Assembly: GCA_017965425.1 (NCBI GenBank)
Contig: JAGCPY010000061.1
Location: 20,352 to 84,351, forward strand
DNA: 64,000 bases
Direction: 5' to 3'
Origin: Bacteroidaceae bacterium
GTDB lineage: Bacteria; Bacteroidota; Bacteroidia; Bacteroidales; Bacteroidaceae
Both the position numbers and the translations under genes were made by a program. The notes under the pieces were generated by a model that searched no databases, had not been told where the DNA came from, and was given only the letters and a program-made list of their open reading frames with translations. Positions within the stretch are counted from its first letter, which is position 1; each line of letters starts with the position of its first letter. Below are positions 27,432 to 35,701 of the stretch, in pieces.

Positions 27432-28991
27432 TTACTCTCCTAATTCTTTCACTATCGCCTCAATCTTCTTGTTCAGCTCATTGCCCTCTGCAACAAGTGA
27501 CAAGAGCTTGGCATTGACCTCTGCGATGTCAATCACCTCGCGCGTGTCTTCCTGCTCCACATAGCTGCTGACGCTTAGGTTGCAATCGTTCTCTAAGATG
27601 TCATCATTCTTCACCAGTTTGGCAAGGTATTGCTCGTCCTTGCGGTTCGCAAACAGCTCCATAATCTTGTCCTGATGCTCAGGCAGGAGTACGTTCTTGT
27701 TGCCATCCTTTTGGAACAGCTTGCTGGCATCGATGAAGAGGACAGAGGCGTCCGTCTTGGCACTCTTCTTCAGCACAATGATACAGGTGGCAATGCCCAC
27801 GCCGAAGAAGAGGTTGGCAGGCAACTGGATGACGGTATCGACGCGGTTGTTCTTGATGAGATACTGGCGTATTTTCTTCTCGTCGCCGCCACGATAGAGC
27901 ACACCTGGGAACTCTACGATGGCAGCTGTGCCTCGTTCGCTGAGGTGCCATAGCATGTGCAAGGTGAAAGCCAAGTCGGCAGCACTTTTAGGTGCTAAGA
28001 CTCCAGCAGGAGCGTAGCGATCGTCGTTAATCAAGATGGCATTGTCCTTGCCTTCCCATTTCAGCGAGTAAGGAGGATTGCTCACGATGGCATCAAAGGG
28101 AGCATCCTGCATGTGCTGGGGCTTCAGCAGCGTGTCCTCCAGACGAATGTCGAAGTTATCGTAGTTCACATTGTGCAGGAACATGTTGATGCGGCAGAGG
28201 TTGTAGGTCGTGGGGTTCACCTCCTGACCAAAGTATTGCAGATTGGGGTTCTGTTTGCCTACCGTCTTGGCAAATTTCAACAACAATGAGCCCGAGCCAC
28301 AGGCAGGGTCATAGACCTTCTGGATATTGGAGTTATTCCATGAGGCCAGACGAGCCAACAGCTCACTCACCTGCTGAGGGGTGAAGAACTCTCCGCCACT
28401 CTTGCCGGCATTGGCGGCGTACATCTGCATCAAGAACTCGTAGGTGTCGCCGAAGGTGTCGTTCTCCGTGTCGTCGTAGCGCGAACCCAGGTCCATCGCC
28501 GCCACCGTCCGCAGCACCTTTGCCAGCAGCTGGTTGCGCTTGATGACCGTGGAGCCCAGCGCCGAGTTATCGACGGCAAAATCCGAGAACAGCCCGCGCA
28601 GGTCGTCCTCCGACTCGGTGCCCTGCGCCGACGCCTCGATGCTGCGGAAGATGCTCGTCAGACGTTCATTCAGGTTCTCGTCCTTGTCGGCAGATTGTAC
28701 CACATTTTGGAACAATTGCGAGGGCAAAATGAAATAACCTTTTTCTTCCACCATCTTCTTGCGGATGTTCTCTGCCATCTCGTCGCTGATGGTGGCATAG
28801 TTGAAGTCAGGTTGCCCTGCATCCACCATCAATCCGTGAATATAGTCGCAGATATTCTCCGAGATAAAACGATAAAAGATGCTGCCCAAGACGTATGCCT
28901 TAAACTCCCATCCATCCACGCTGCCGCGCAGATCATTGGCTATCTTCCATATTGTCTTGTGCAACTCCGCACGTTCGTTTTGATTTGCCAT
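27432..28991 (-). CDS. hsdM: Type I restriction enzyme, DNA adenine methyltransferase subunit
   Basis: 519 residues. An N-terminal HsdM_N helical domain (1-150) precedes the N6-adenine methylase with motif I DPACGSGSLLLKF at 228-240 and catalytic NPPY at 305-308. The C-terminal coiled region is typical. It is the first gene of the operon and has a TATATTTG box 46 bp upstream. Modifies host DNA and forms the HsdM2S core. Confidence 0.96.
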   Translation of the reverse strand: MANQNERAELHKTIWKIANDLRGSVDGWEFKAYVLGSIFYRFISENICDYIHGLMVDAGQPDFNYATISDEMAENIRKKMVEEKGYFILPSQLFQNVVQSADKDENLNERLTSIFRSIEASAQGTESEDDLRGLFSDFAVDNSALGSTVIKRNQLLAKVLRTVAAMDLGSRYDDTENDTFGDTYEFLMQMYAANAGKSGGEFFTPQQVSELLARLASWNNSNIQKVYDPACGSGSLLLKFAKTVGKQNPNLQYFGQEVNPTTYNLCRINMFLHNVNYDNFDIRLEDTLLKPQHMQDAPFDAIVSNPPYSLKWEGKDNAILINDDRYAPAGVLAPKSAADLAFTLHMLWHLSERGTAAIVEFPGVLYRGGDEKKIRQYLIKNNRVDTVIQLPANLFFGVGIATCIIVLKKSAKTDASVLFIDASKLFQKDGNKNVLLPEHQDKIMELFANRKDEQYLAKLVKNDDILENDCNLSVSSYVEQEDTREVIDIAEVNAKLLSLVAEGNELNKKIEAIVKELGE

Positions 28992-29315
28992 TCTTTATTA
29001 TATATGATTTAAGTCCGATTTACGCTTATGACGCGGCAAATATAGTGATTTTTCTCGAATCGTCAGCAAGTATGAGACTATTACACGTCAGGGTACAAAG
29101 AAGCCTTGAATGATTTGTTTGTTAATGTATCCCAGAACACCATAGAATGGTATATAGCCATTGGATTGCCAATTCAAACTCCTTTGCTTCATTTAAATCA
29201 CACTTTTCTGGACGAACCACCATACTTTTTGCCAATTTTATGAGGGAATAGACGTAATATTCTCACTATTCTTTATTGATGGTAGTGTGGACGGGAGCAT
29301 TAAAAGGCTGCCGCC
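28992..29315. other. 324-bp gene-free spacer upstream of hsdM
   Basis: Contains the RM promoter near 29037 and the U-rich tail of the ald terminator near 29296-29312. The middle is AT-rich with only short stop-filled frames, and no repeat or RNA motif was recognised. Confidence 0.6.
29037..29044 (-). promoter_or_regulatory. Promoter -7 box of the RM operon
   Basis: TATATTTG on the minus strand, 46 bp ahead of hsdM. No clear -33 TTTG. Confidence 0.45.
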
Positions 29316-29340
29316 CTACAGCTCAATTGGGCTGTAGGGC
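29296..29340 (-). terminator. Terminator overlapping the ald stop codon
   Basis: GCCCTACAGC (29313-29322) and GCTGTAGGGC (29331-29340) form a perfect 10-bp stem with an 8-nt loop. On the minus strand it is followed by GGCAGCCTTTTAATG. The stem includes the last ald codons. Confidence 0.55.
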
Positions 29341-30422
29341 AGGTTGAAGGCATCGGCGACGGCCTTGAAGGTGATGCGGCCATCGACGATGTTGAGTCCA
29401 CGGCAGAGGCTTTCGTCATCGCGGCAAGCCTGCTGCCAGCCTTTGTCGGCAAGGGCAAGGGCGTAGCGGAGGGTAGCGTTGGTAAGAGCGATGGTGGAGG
29501 TGTTAGGCACGGCACCAGGAATGTTGGCCACGCAGTAGTGGACGATACCATCAATGTCATAAACGGGTTCGCTGTGCGTGGTGGGACGTGAGGTCTCGAA
29601 GCAGCCGCCCTGGTCGATGGCCACGTCAACGAGTACCGTGCCGCGCTGCATCAGACCGAGCATGTCGCGTGTGATGAGGTGAGGCGCCTTGGCACCAGGG
29701 ATGAGGACGGCTCCGACGATGACATCTGTCGTGGGCAGCTCCTTGCGGATATTGTGCTCCGTGGAATAGAGCGTACGGACATTGACGGGCAGCTCAGCTG
29801 ACAGCTGTTTCAGACGCGGCAGGGAGATGTCGGCAATAGTGACGTCGGCACCAAGTCCAGCTGCCATGCGTGCTGCAGCTTCACCCACAACACCGCCTCC
29901 GAGCACCAAGACACGTGCCGGCTTCACACCTGGCACACCGCTGATGAGCTTACCTGAACCACCCTTCGTTTTCTGGAGATAATATGCTCCGTTGAGGGCT
30001 GCCATACGTCCGGCCACCTCACTCATTGGTAGCAGCAACGGCAGGGCGCCATTGGGAAGCTGTACGGTTTCATAAGCGAGACAGACAGCATGGCTGGTGA
30101 GCATAGCATCGGTGAGCGGACGGTCGCATGCGAAATGGAAGTAGGTGAAGAGCAACTGACCGGGGCGCACCAGCGGGTACTCTGGCTCAATGGGTTCCTT
30201 CACCTTCACAATCATCTCTGCCTGTGCATAGACATCTTCGATGGACGGCAACACCTGGGCGCCAGAACAAATATATTCTTCATCGGCGAAGCCACTGCCC
30301 TCGCCTGCTGTGTGTTGTACAACCACTTGATGTCCGTGGCGCACGAGTTCGGCAACACCTGCAGGTGTCATGCCGACACGGTTTTCATTGTTTTTGATTT
30401 CTTTGGGGATTCCGATGAGCAT
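29316..30422 (-). CDS. ald: Alanine dehydrogenase
   Basis: 368 residues. Starts MLIGIPKEIKNNENRVGMTP, the standard ald N-terminus. FTYFHFACDRPLTDAML holds the active-site His region and VLGGGVVGEAAARMAAGLGADVTIAD is the NAD loop; VDVAIDQGGCFETSRPTTHSEPVY is the conserved C-terminal pattern. Interconverts alanine and pyruvate plus ammonia. It begins 45 bp after the epimerase stop and may be read with the sialic-acid operon, since pyruvate is a NanA product. Confidence 0.95.
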   Translation of the reverse strand: MLIGIPKEIKNNENRVGMTPAGVAELVRHGHQVVVQHTAGEGSGFADEEYICSGAQVLPSIEDVYAQAEMIVKVKEPIEPEYPLVRPGQLLFTYFHFACDRPLTDAMLTSHAVCLAYETVQLPNGALPLLLPMSEVAGRMAALNGAYYLQKTKGGSGKLISGVPGVKPARVLVLGGGVVGEAAARMAAGLGADVTIADISLPRLKQLSAELPVNVRTLYSTEHNIRKELPTTDVIVGAVLIPGAKAPHLITRDMLGLMQRGTVLVDVAIDQGGCFETSRPTTHSEPVYDIDGIVHYCVANIPGAVPNTSTIALTNATLRYALALADKGWQQACRDDESLCRGLNIVDGRITFKAVADAFNLPYSPIEL

Positions 30423-30467
30423 AACTGGAGAGAGAACTGAGTTAATAATGAAAAGAGAAGAGGAATA

Positions 30468-31709
30468 TTACTGACGTGCAGCGAGGTCTTCGAAGATCTT
30501 CCAGACGTTGAGGAGGCCACGAGGAACGTGGAAGCAGCCTTTCCACTTGCCGCCCTTGAGGGGCAGCAGTACTTCGCCCTGACGGTTGAGATAGCCGTAC
30601 CACTCGGGATATTCGGTATCGCGGAAGTGGGTCCATGTGTAGTCGTGGACACGCTGGAACCATTCGAGGCATCGCTGGTCGCCTGTGAGCTGGTAGCCTT
30701 TGATGAGTGAGATGAGTGTCTCGAGGTGTACCCACCAGAGCTTCTGGTCGAACTCGAGCTCATGACGGGGTTTGCCGAGGCGATCCATGAAATAGAAGAC
30801 GCCGTCGTACTCTTTATCCCATCCGTACTCCACTTCTGCGAGGCAAATATCGACGGCTTTCCTGATGAGCTCGGGACGGTTCATGCGCTTGCCGAGGTCC
30901 ATGACGAACCACATGGCTTCGATGGCATGTCCGGGGTTGAGCTTGCGACCGTCGAAACTGTCCACGAGGTTTCCATCCTTGCCGAGGGCTTCGACGATGA
31001 GGCCTAGTTCGGGACGATAGAAGACATCCATGACTTCGTGCAGGCAGTCGTCGATGGCTTTCTGCAGGAAAGCGGGTTCGAGCAGGGGTTCTATTTCCAG
31101 AGCGACGTTGCAGAGGATCATGGGGAGGTCGAAGGTCTTCAGGGCTCGTGCACCAGGAGAGGCTTTGCTCCAGCGGCCTTTGGGGTTGTCGGTCTTGGAG
31201 AGGACGATGTCGAAGGTGCGCTTGGCGATAGAGGCGTATTCGGCAGAGAGGGTATCTGCGGCGATGGAATCGCCGCACACACTCACCGCAGAGAGGCCAC
31301 TCTTGGCGGCTGTGGCGAGGGCGATGGAGAGTTGTCCGAAGGCGATGACGGCGAAGGTGTAGGAGAAGATGTTATAGGGTTCTACGAGGGGATGGCCTTC
31401 GCGATCGAGGGCAAAGTACCAGTTGAGGTTGCCATCGTGTCCGTATTTCTTGAGGAACTCGGCACCCTGAATGGCGGCATCGAGCCACTCCTGCCGGGGC
31501 TCTACGGTGTTGTAGAGCTTGGAGAACATCCACACCTCACGGCCTTGCAGCCAGATGAACTTGTCGGTGTCGTAAACGCTGCCGTCGCGGTCGAGGCAGG
31601 TGAAATAGCCGCCGAAGTCGAGGTCCTGGGACTTGTTGAGCCAGAAGGGGACGACGCGGTCGAGGAGTTCAGAGCGATATTGCTCTGCTAATTGTTTGAA
31701 ATCTACCAT
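30468..31709 (-). CDS. N-acylglucosamine 2-epimerase (AGE/RenBP family)
   Basis: 413 residues of the (alpha/alpha)6 barrel family. Recognised from FWLNKSQDLDFGGYFTCLDRDG, KFIWLQGREVWMFSKLYN and LNPGHAIEAMWFVMDLG; H in PGHAIE and RPRHELEFDQKLWWVH are active-site positions. Converts ManNAc from NanA cleavage to GlcNAc. It is the downstream end of the nan operon, separated from the transporter gene by the GxxExxY element. Cellobiose 2-epimerase is a related activity, but the nan context favours ManNAc. Confidence 0.9.
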   Translation of the reverse strand: MVDFKQLAEQYRSELLDRVVPFWLNKSQDLDFGGYFTCLDRDGSVYDTDKFIWLQGREVWMFSKLYNTVEPRQEWLDAAIQGAEFLKKYGHDGNLNWYFALDREGHPLVEPYNIFSYTFAVIAFGQLSIALATAAKSGLSAVSVCGDSIAADTLSAEYASIAKRTFDIVLSKTDNPKGRWSKASPGARALKTFDLPMILCNVALEIEPLLEPAFLQKAIDDCLHEVMDVFYRPELGLIVEALGKDGNLVDSFDGRKLNPGHAIEAMWFVMDLGKRMNRPELIRKAVDICLAEVEYGWDKEYDGVFYFMDRLGKPRHELEFDQKLWWVHLETLISLIKGYQLTGDQRCLEWFQRVHDYTWTHFRDTEYPEWYGYLNRQGEVLLPLKGGKWKGCFHVPRGLLNVWKIFEDLAARQ

Positions 31710-31730
31710 ATAGTTTCTATTTATAAAGAA

Positions 31731-31917
31731 GTTAATAATTAGTTTTCACATAAATTCGAGACATAAATTATTCATGAATTCAAGACATAAATTATATAAT
31801 GGTCTGTATTCATCATCTTAGAGTTAATAATTTGTTTTTACATAAATTCGAGACATAAATTATTCATGAATTCAAGACATAAATTATATAATGGTCTGTA
31901 TTCATCATCTTAGAGTT
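31731..31917. repeat. 92-bp tandem duplication holding 18-bp iterons
   Basis: 31731-31822 is repeated at 31823-31917 with period 92 and only two substitutions seen near the start. Each copy holds two 18-bp units AATTCRAGACATAAATTA at 31753, 31777, 31845 and 31869, 24 bp apart within a copy. The same units occur inverted on the other side of the GxxExxY gene. Confidence 0.9.
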
Positions 31918-31927
31918 GGGATGGGTT

Positions 31928-32407
31928 TTAGTGAGTAAGGGAGAAACGTTGATAGTCATCATCTTGAGGTTCACTATCAGCAGGATAAAGGAAATCCATG
32001 TTTCGGTCAAGCAATATACATTCATTTGTCTCATGAATATAGGCATAGCGCTCACCCTGTAATGATGGACGTCCGAAATTGAGGAGTAGTCCTATAGGCG
32101 AAAGGGTTAGTCTCATATAGTTAAAGAGCTGTGCCCTATGAGCAGGAATGATATCTGATGTAGCTTTCAACTCAACCATTACATCTCCAACCAACAAATC
32201 TGTCCGATAGGTTTTGTTCATCCTACGGCCTTTATAATAGCAAGGCAATTCAACCTCTTGCTGGCTGGGAATACCCATTGATTCCAATTCCATCTGCAAG
32301 GCTTCAGCATAAAGAGCTTCTAATAGTCCCCAATTCAATTCCTTGTGGACTTTTAACGCAGCTCCAATAATGCTATATACGATATCTTTATACTCCTTGG
32401 GATTCAC
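31928..32407 (-). CDS. GxxExxY family protein (PD-(D/E)XK-like)
   Basis: 159 residues, close to the family's usual 120-150 plus a short tail. The name-giving motif is GLLEALYAEAL at about 27-37. A PD-(D/E)XK-like core follows: YRTDLLVGDVMVELKAT gives D and E-x-K. QLFNYMRLTLSPIGLLLNFG is the usual final block. The family function is unknown; a nuclease is suggested by the fold (PDDEXK_3). The gene lies between inverted repeats within the sialic-acid operon, which points to an inserted cassette. Confidence 0.9.
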   Translation of the reverse strand: MNPKEYKDIVYSIIGAALKVHKELNWGLLEALYAEALQMELESMGIPSQQEVELPCYYKGRRMNKTYRTDLLVGDVMVELKATSDIIPAHRAQLFNYMRLTLSPIGLLLNFGRPSLQGERYAYIHETNECILLDRNMDFLYPADSEPQDDDYQRFSLTH

Positions 32408-32412
32408 AATAC

Positions 32413-32459
32413 TAATTCATGTCTTGAATTCGTGAATAATTCATGTCTGGAATTCGTGT
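32413..32459. repeat. Right inverted repeat of the GxxExxY element
   Basis: On the minus strand it holds two 18-bp units, AATTCCAGACATGAATTA at 32454-32437 and AATTCAAGACATGAATTA at 32430-32413, matching the left iterons with R = G in place of A. It begins 6 bp upstream of the GxxExxY start. Confidence 0.85.
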
Positions 32460-32468
32460 AAAATAATT

Positions 32469-35400
32469 CTATTCCTTGGGCAGCGTCTTCCATGTGAGTC
32501 CCTTCTGCTCTTCTCTCTGAGGCATGAAGATGCTGAGGATGAGGGCTACGAGGACGCTGACGAGCATGGAGACGAAGCCGAAGAGGAGGAAGTTGGCCTG
32601 GGTGCAGAAATTCATGTAGAGGACGGTGGCTGTGCCACAGAGGAAACCGATCATGGCAGCTCTGGAGCCAATGCGCGGGAAGAAGATACCCATCATGAAG
32701 AGACCGCCGATGGCACCGCTGAGGAGGCCGAGGATGGTGTTGAAATAGTCGAGGAGTGACTGTATGTCCACGGTGGCCATGAGCCAAGCGATGGCCATGC
32801 CGATGAGGCCTGCACAGATGCCTGCGATGCGGGCGGTGCGGACGGAGGTATCGCCGGCAGAGGAAGCGCCGGACACACTCTTGGCGGCTTTCTTCCATTT
32901 CGACCAGAGATCCACGGTGAAGGCGGTGGAGATGGAGTTAATGTTGGAGGCGATGGTGGACATGGTGGCAGCAAAGACGGCTGCGATGAGTAGCCCTGCA
33001 AGGCCTGCGGGTAGCTGGCTCATCATGAAGAAGGGGAAGATAGCATCTCCCTTGGCCATGGTGATGTCGAGTTCGGCAGGATGGGTCTTGAAGAAGGTGT
33101 AGAGGCCTGTGCCGATGGTGAAGAAGGCGATGGTGACGACGACGGACATCAAGCCATTGGTCAGGATGCCGCGGGCAGCACTCTTCTCGTCGGAGGTGGT
33201 GAGGTAGCGCTGGATGACAGTCTGGTCGCTGGTGTAGGAGATGAGGTTGTTGGCCAGGCCTCCGAGGATGACTACCCACCATGTGGCATTGACGAAGTCG
33301 AAGGGATTCTCTGCATCGAAGAGGAAGAGACGGAACTTGTCGTGGTCGGTGGCAATCTGCCAGAAGTCGGAGGCTCCGTTCTCGCCTGTATTCACGATGA
33401 GATAGACGGCGGCGAGGATGGCACCTCCCACGAGGATGATGCCCTGGATGACATCGCCCCAGACGACGGCTTCGACACCGCCCATGGTGCAGTAGAGAAT
33501 GGTGATGAGGGCCATCAGGGCTATACATATATAAATATTGATGCCTGTGACGGCGGTCATGGCCAAGGATGGCAGGAAGAGGACGAGAGCCGTGCGTGCC
33601 ACCATGAAAACGATGAAGAGGATGGAGGCCATGAGACGGGTGGCGCTGTTGAAACGACGCTCCAGGTACTCGTAGGCGGTAGTGACGTTCAGGCGACGGA
33701 AGAAGGGCAGATAGTAGCGTATGACGGGGAACGAGACGAGCAGGATGCAGATCTGCATGGGATAGTAGGTCCAGTCAGTAGCGTATGCCTTGGCGGGAAT
33801 CGACATGTAGGTGATGGCGCTGAGCATGGTGGCGAAGATGCTGATGCCTGCAGCCCACCAGGGGATGCGTCCGCCGCCCTTGAAGAAGTCGTCGCTGGAG
33901 TTCGAGGCACGGCGCATGAAGTAGTAGCCGAGATACACCATGCCGAGGAGATAGAGGATGAGGACTGTCCAGTTGAGCCATCCGAAGTGAGCGGTGTATG
34001 AGATATCGACGCGTGTGACATCGGAAGAACGGACACCGGGTTTCTCTTCACCTCCGACGACGATGGCAGAGAGGGAGGAGCTTCCTGTTCCAGACGGAAC
34101 AGGCACTACGGCCGCACCGGCACGGGCGATGAGGGGACTGTCGAAGAGCTCTGCCCAGGAGTCGGTGACGGTGTGATAGACGAGGATGCTGCGACGGAAG
34201 CGATACCATGCTGGCTGCTGCGTCATGTAGGTATGTGCCTCTTCGCGGAGGGCTTGAAGACGGTCGGCAGCGGTAGCCGTGTCTGCGAGGAGGGCGTTGC
34301 GCTGCAGGGCAGTCTCGAAAATGGCTTTGTTCACGCCACCGAAGCAGAGGATATGAGCGGCACCGGAGGGGATGGCAGAGGCACCTACCAAGGCGAGGAC
34401 ATCAAGACTCGCTTCCTGCCCCATTGTCTGGGGGAGAGCCTCACTCTCGTTTGAACATGGGAGGTGCTGGGGCTTTGCCATCAGTGATGTGGGCAGCCAC
34501 TCTCGTTTCCTCGTGTCGTAATAGACACCATTGGCGACGGCTTTGCAATAGCGTGGGTCGAAGCCACCGAGGAGGTAGAAATTGGAGCCTAAGGCACCTT
34601 TCTGTACGACGGCACAGGGCTGCACGCGTGCAGGACCGGGCATCTCGGGCAGCTCTTCCCACGCGGCACCTGTCTGGGCCTCAAACCATGCGGCAGGCAA
34701 TGGCCATTTCAGGCGGAAGGCTTGGCGATTGATGATGCCATTATGCTGACCTCCGGCGATGTAGATGAAGCCATCACCATAAGCGGCGGCAAAATTGTCG
34801 AGGGCGACGGGGAGAGGGGGAAGATCCTGGGACTGCAGCTGTCCTGCCTTGGTGAAGGAGAGGAGGACAGCGAAATCTTCGCTCTTCTGCCCGTCGGCCG
34901 TACCGCCGAGGCAGACGACACCCTCGGGAGTGGTGACGCTGGCGCCATAGGCGAGGGCACAAGGGAGGGAGCCAACGCGCTGCCAGGCAGCGCCTGGGGA
35001 GGAGAGAGCCGCCCCGGCGGAAAAACCGCCGGGCACACTACCAGCGGCGGAGGCAGAAGCAGAAGCGCCGCACGCAGAAGCAGAGGCAGAAGCGGAGGGG
35101 GCAGAACCAGAGGCAGAAGCAGAAGCGGAGGGGGAAGCGCCGCACGCAGAAGCAGAGGCAGAAGCGGAGGGGGAAGCGCCGGAAGCAGAAGCAGAAGCGG
35201 CAGAACCAAAAGCAGAAGCGGAGGCAGAAGCGATGTCGAGGACATAGATGTCGGTGTAGAAGGCTTTCTGACCGCCGTCTGCGGCAGGGATGCCGGGGAA
35301 GTTACAGCCGCCTGCTATGAGGATGCGACCTGCGGTCTGACCTGCGAAGGCACCACTGACGCCTTGACCGCCAAAGGCGGAGAGGGCTGGGATGGGTAGG

Positions 35401-35558
35401 AATGAGACGTCGTTGAAGCGATGGGACTCTCCCGTCACGACTGCAGGTTCACCCCCCTGCCCCTCCCTCGCAGGGAGGGGAGTAGTATCGTTTGCTGATG
35501 AAAAACTTGCTATGAGAATCGCCAGAGCGAAAAGAGACATGATTTTTTTCATTATCAC
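32469..35558 (-). CDS. Sialic-acid mutarotase (kelch) fused to a sodium:solute symporter
   Basis: 1029 residues. A signal peptide (1-22) precedes a NanM/YjhT-like kelch propeller to about 510 (ILIAGGCNFPG, YIAGGQHNG, YLLGGFDPRYC, VVGGEEKPGV), of the cyclically permuted mutarotase type. An SSS transporter with 13 or so helices follows from about 520 (HFGWLNWTVLILYLLGMVYLGYYF, GGRIPWWAAGISIFATMLSA, NLISYTSDQTVIQRYL). Inferred job: mutarotate sialic acid outside and import it with Na+. Residues 109-185 are an Ala-Ser-rich insertion in the propeller, and residues 29-37 (PAREGQGGE) are encoded by a palindromic repeat. Lies between nanA and the epimerase. Confidence 0.93.
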   Translation of the reverse strand: MIMKKIMSLFALAILIASFSSANDTTPLPAREGQGGEPAVVTGESHRFNDVSFLPIPALSAFGGQGVSGAFAGQTAGRILIAGGCNFPGIPAADGGQKAFYTDIYVLDIASASASAFGSAASASASGASPSASASASACGASPSASASASGSAPSASASASACGASASASAAGSVPGGFSAGAALSSPGAAWQRVGSLPCALAYGASVTTPEGVVCLGGTADGQKSEDFAVLLSFTKAGQLQSQDLPPLPVALDNFAAAYGDGFIYIAGGQHNGIINRQAFRLKWPLPAAWFEAQTGAAWEELPEMPGPARVQPCAVVQKGALGSNFYLLGGFDPRYCKAVANGVYYDTRKREWLPTSLMAKPQHLPCSNESEALPQTMGQEASLDVLALVGASAIPSGAAHILCFGGVNKAIFETALQRNALLADTATAADRLQALREEAHTYMTQQPAWYRFRRSILVYHTVTDSWAELFDSPLIARAGAAVVPVPSGTGSSSLSAIVVGGEEKPGVRSSDVTRVDISYTAHFGWLNWTVLILYLLGMVYLGYYFMRRASNSSDDFFKGGGRIPWWAAGISIFATMLSAITYMSIPAKAYATDWTYYPMQICILLVSFPVIRYYLPFFRRLNVTTAYEYLERRFNSATRLMASILFIVFMVARTALVLFLPSLAMTAVTGINIYICIALMALITILYCTMGGVEAVVWGDVIQGIILVGGAILAAVYLIVNTGENGASDFWQIATDHDKFRLFLFDAENPFDFVNATWWVVILGGLANNLISYTSDQTVIQRYLTTSDEKSAARGILTNGLMSVVVTIAFFTIGTGLYTFFKTHPAELDITMAKGDAIFPFFMMSQLPAGLAGLLIAAVFAATMSTIASNINSISTAFTVDLWSKWKKAAKSVSGASSAGDTSVRTARIAGICAGLIGMAIAWLMATVDIQSLLDYFNTILGLLSGAIGGLFMMGIFFPRIGSRAAMIGFLCGTATVLYMNFCTQANFLLFGFVSMLVSVLVALILSIFMPQREEQKGLTWKTLPKE
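35045..35235. repeat. Low-complexity tract encoding an Ala-Ser linker
   Basis: About 190 bp of GCAGAAGC/GGAGGC-type hexamers on the plus strand. A 39-bp unit at 35063-35101 recurs exactly at 35135-35173 (period 72, in frame). Encodes residues of the form ASPSASASASACG inside the kelch domain. Confidence 0.9.
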
Positions 35559-35701
35559 TCTTTTTTAAAGGTTACTACTCCCCTCGCCCTCAAGGTTTCC
35601 CTCGCCCTGCGGAGAGGGGTTCCCGAAAGTGTCGTCCTGCTGGGCCAAGGCGAGGGATGAGGCCGGAATTGGGGTGATGCTTATTGATTACGGGGTGAAG
35701 C

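Larger units (their letters stand above)
31748..32459. mobile_element. Putative repeat-bounded GxxExxY element inside the nan operon
   Basis: 47-bp ends at 31748-31794 and 32413-32459 are inverted repeats with about six mismatches, mostly ACATAAATT versus ACATGAATT. The left end is itself duplicated (31840-31886). The only gene inside encodes a GxxExxY protein. The element separates a transporter gene from the epimerase gene of one pathway. Mobility is inferred; no transposase and no certain target duplication is visible. Confidence 0.6.

Noticed and set aside
33081-34001. 306-codon acidic plus-strand ORF
   Set aside because: Antisense of the symporter domain; the acidic, Gly-rich composition is the complement of membrane-helix codons.
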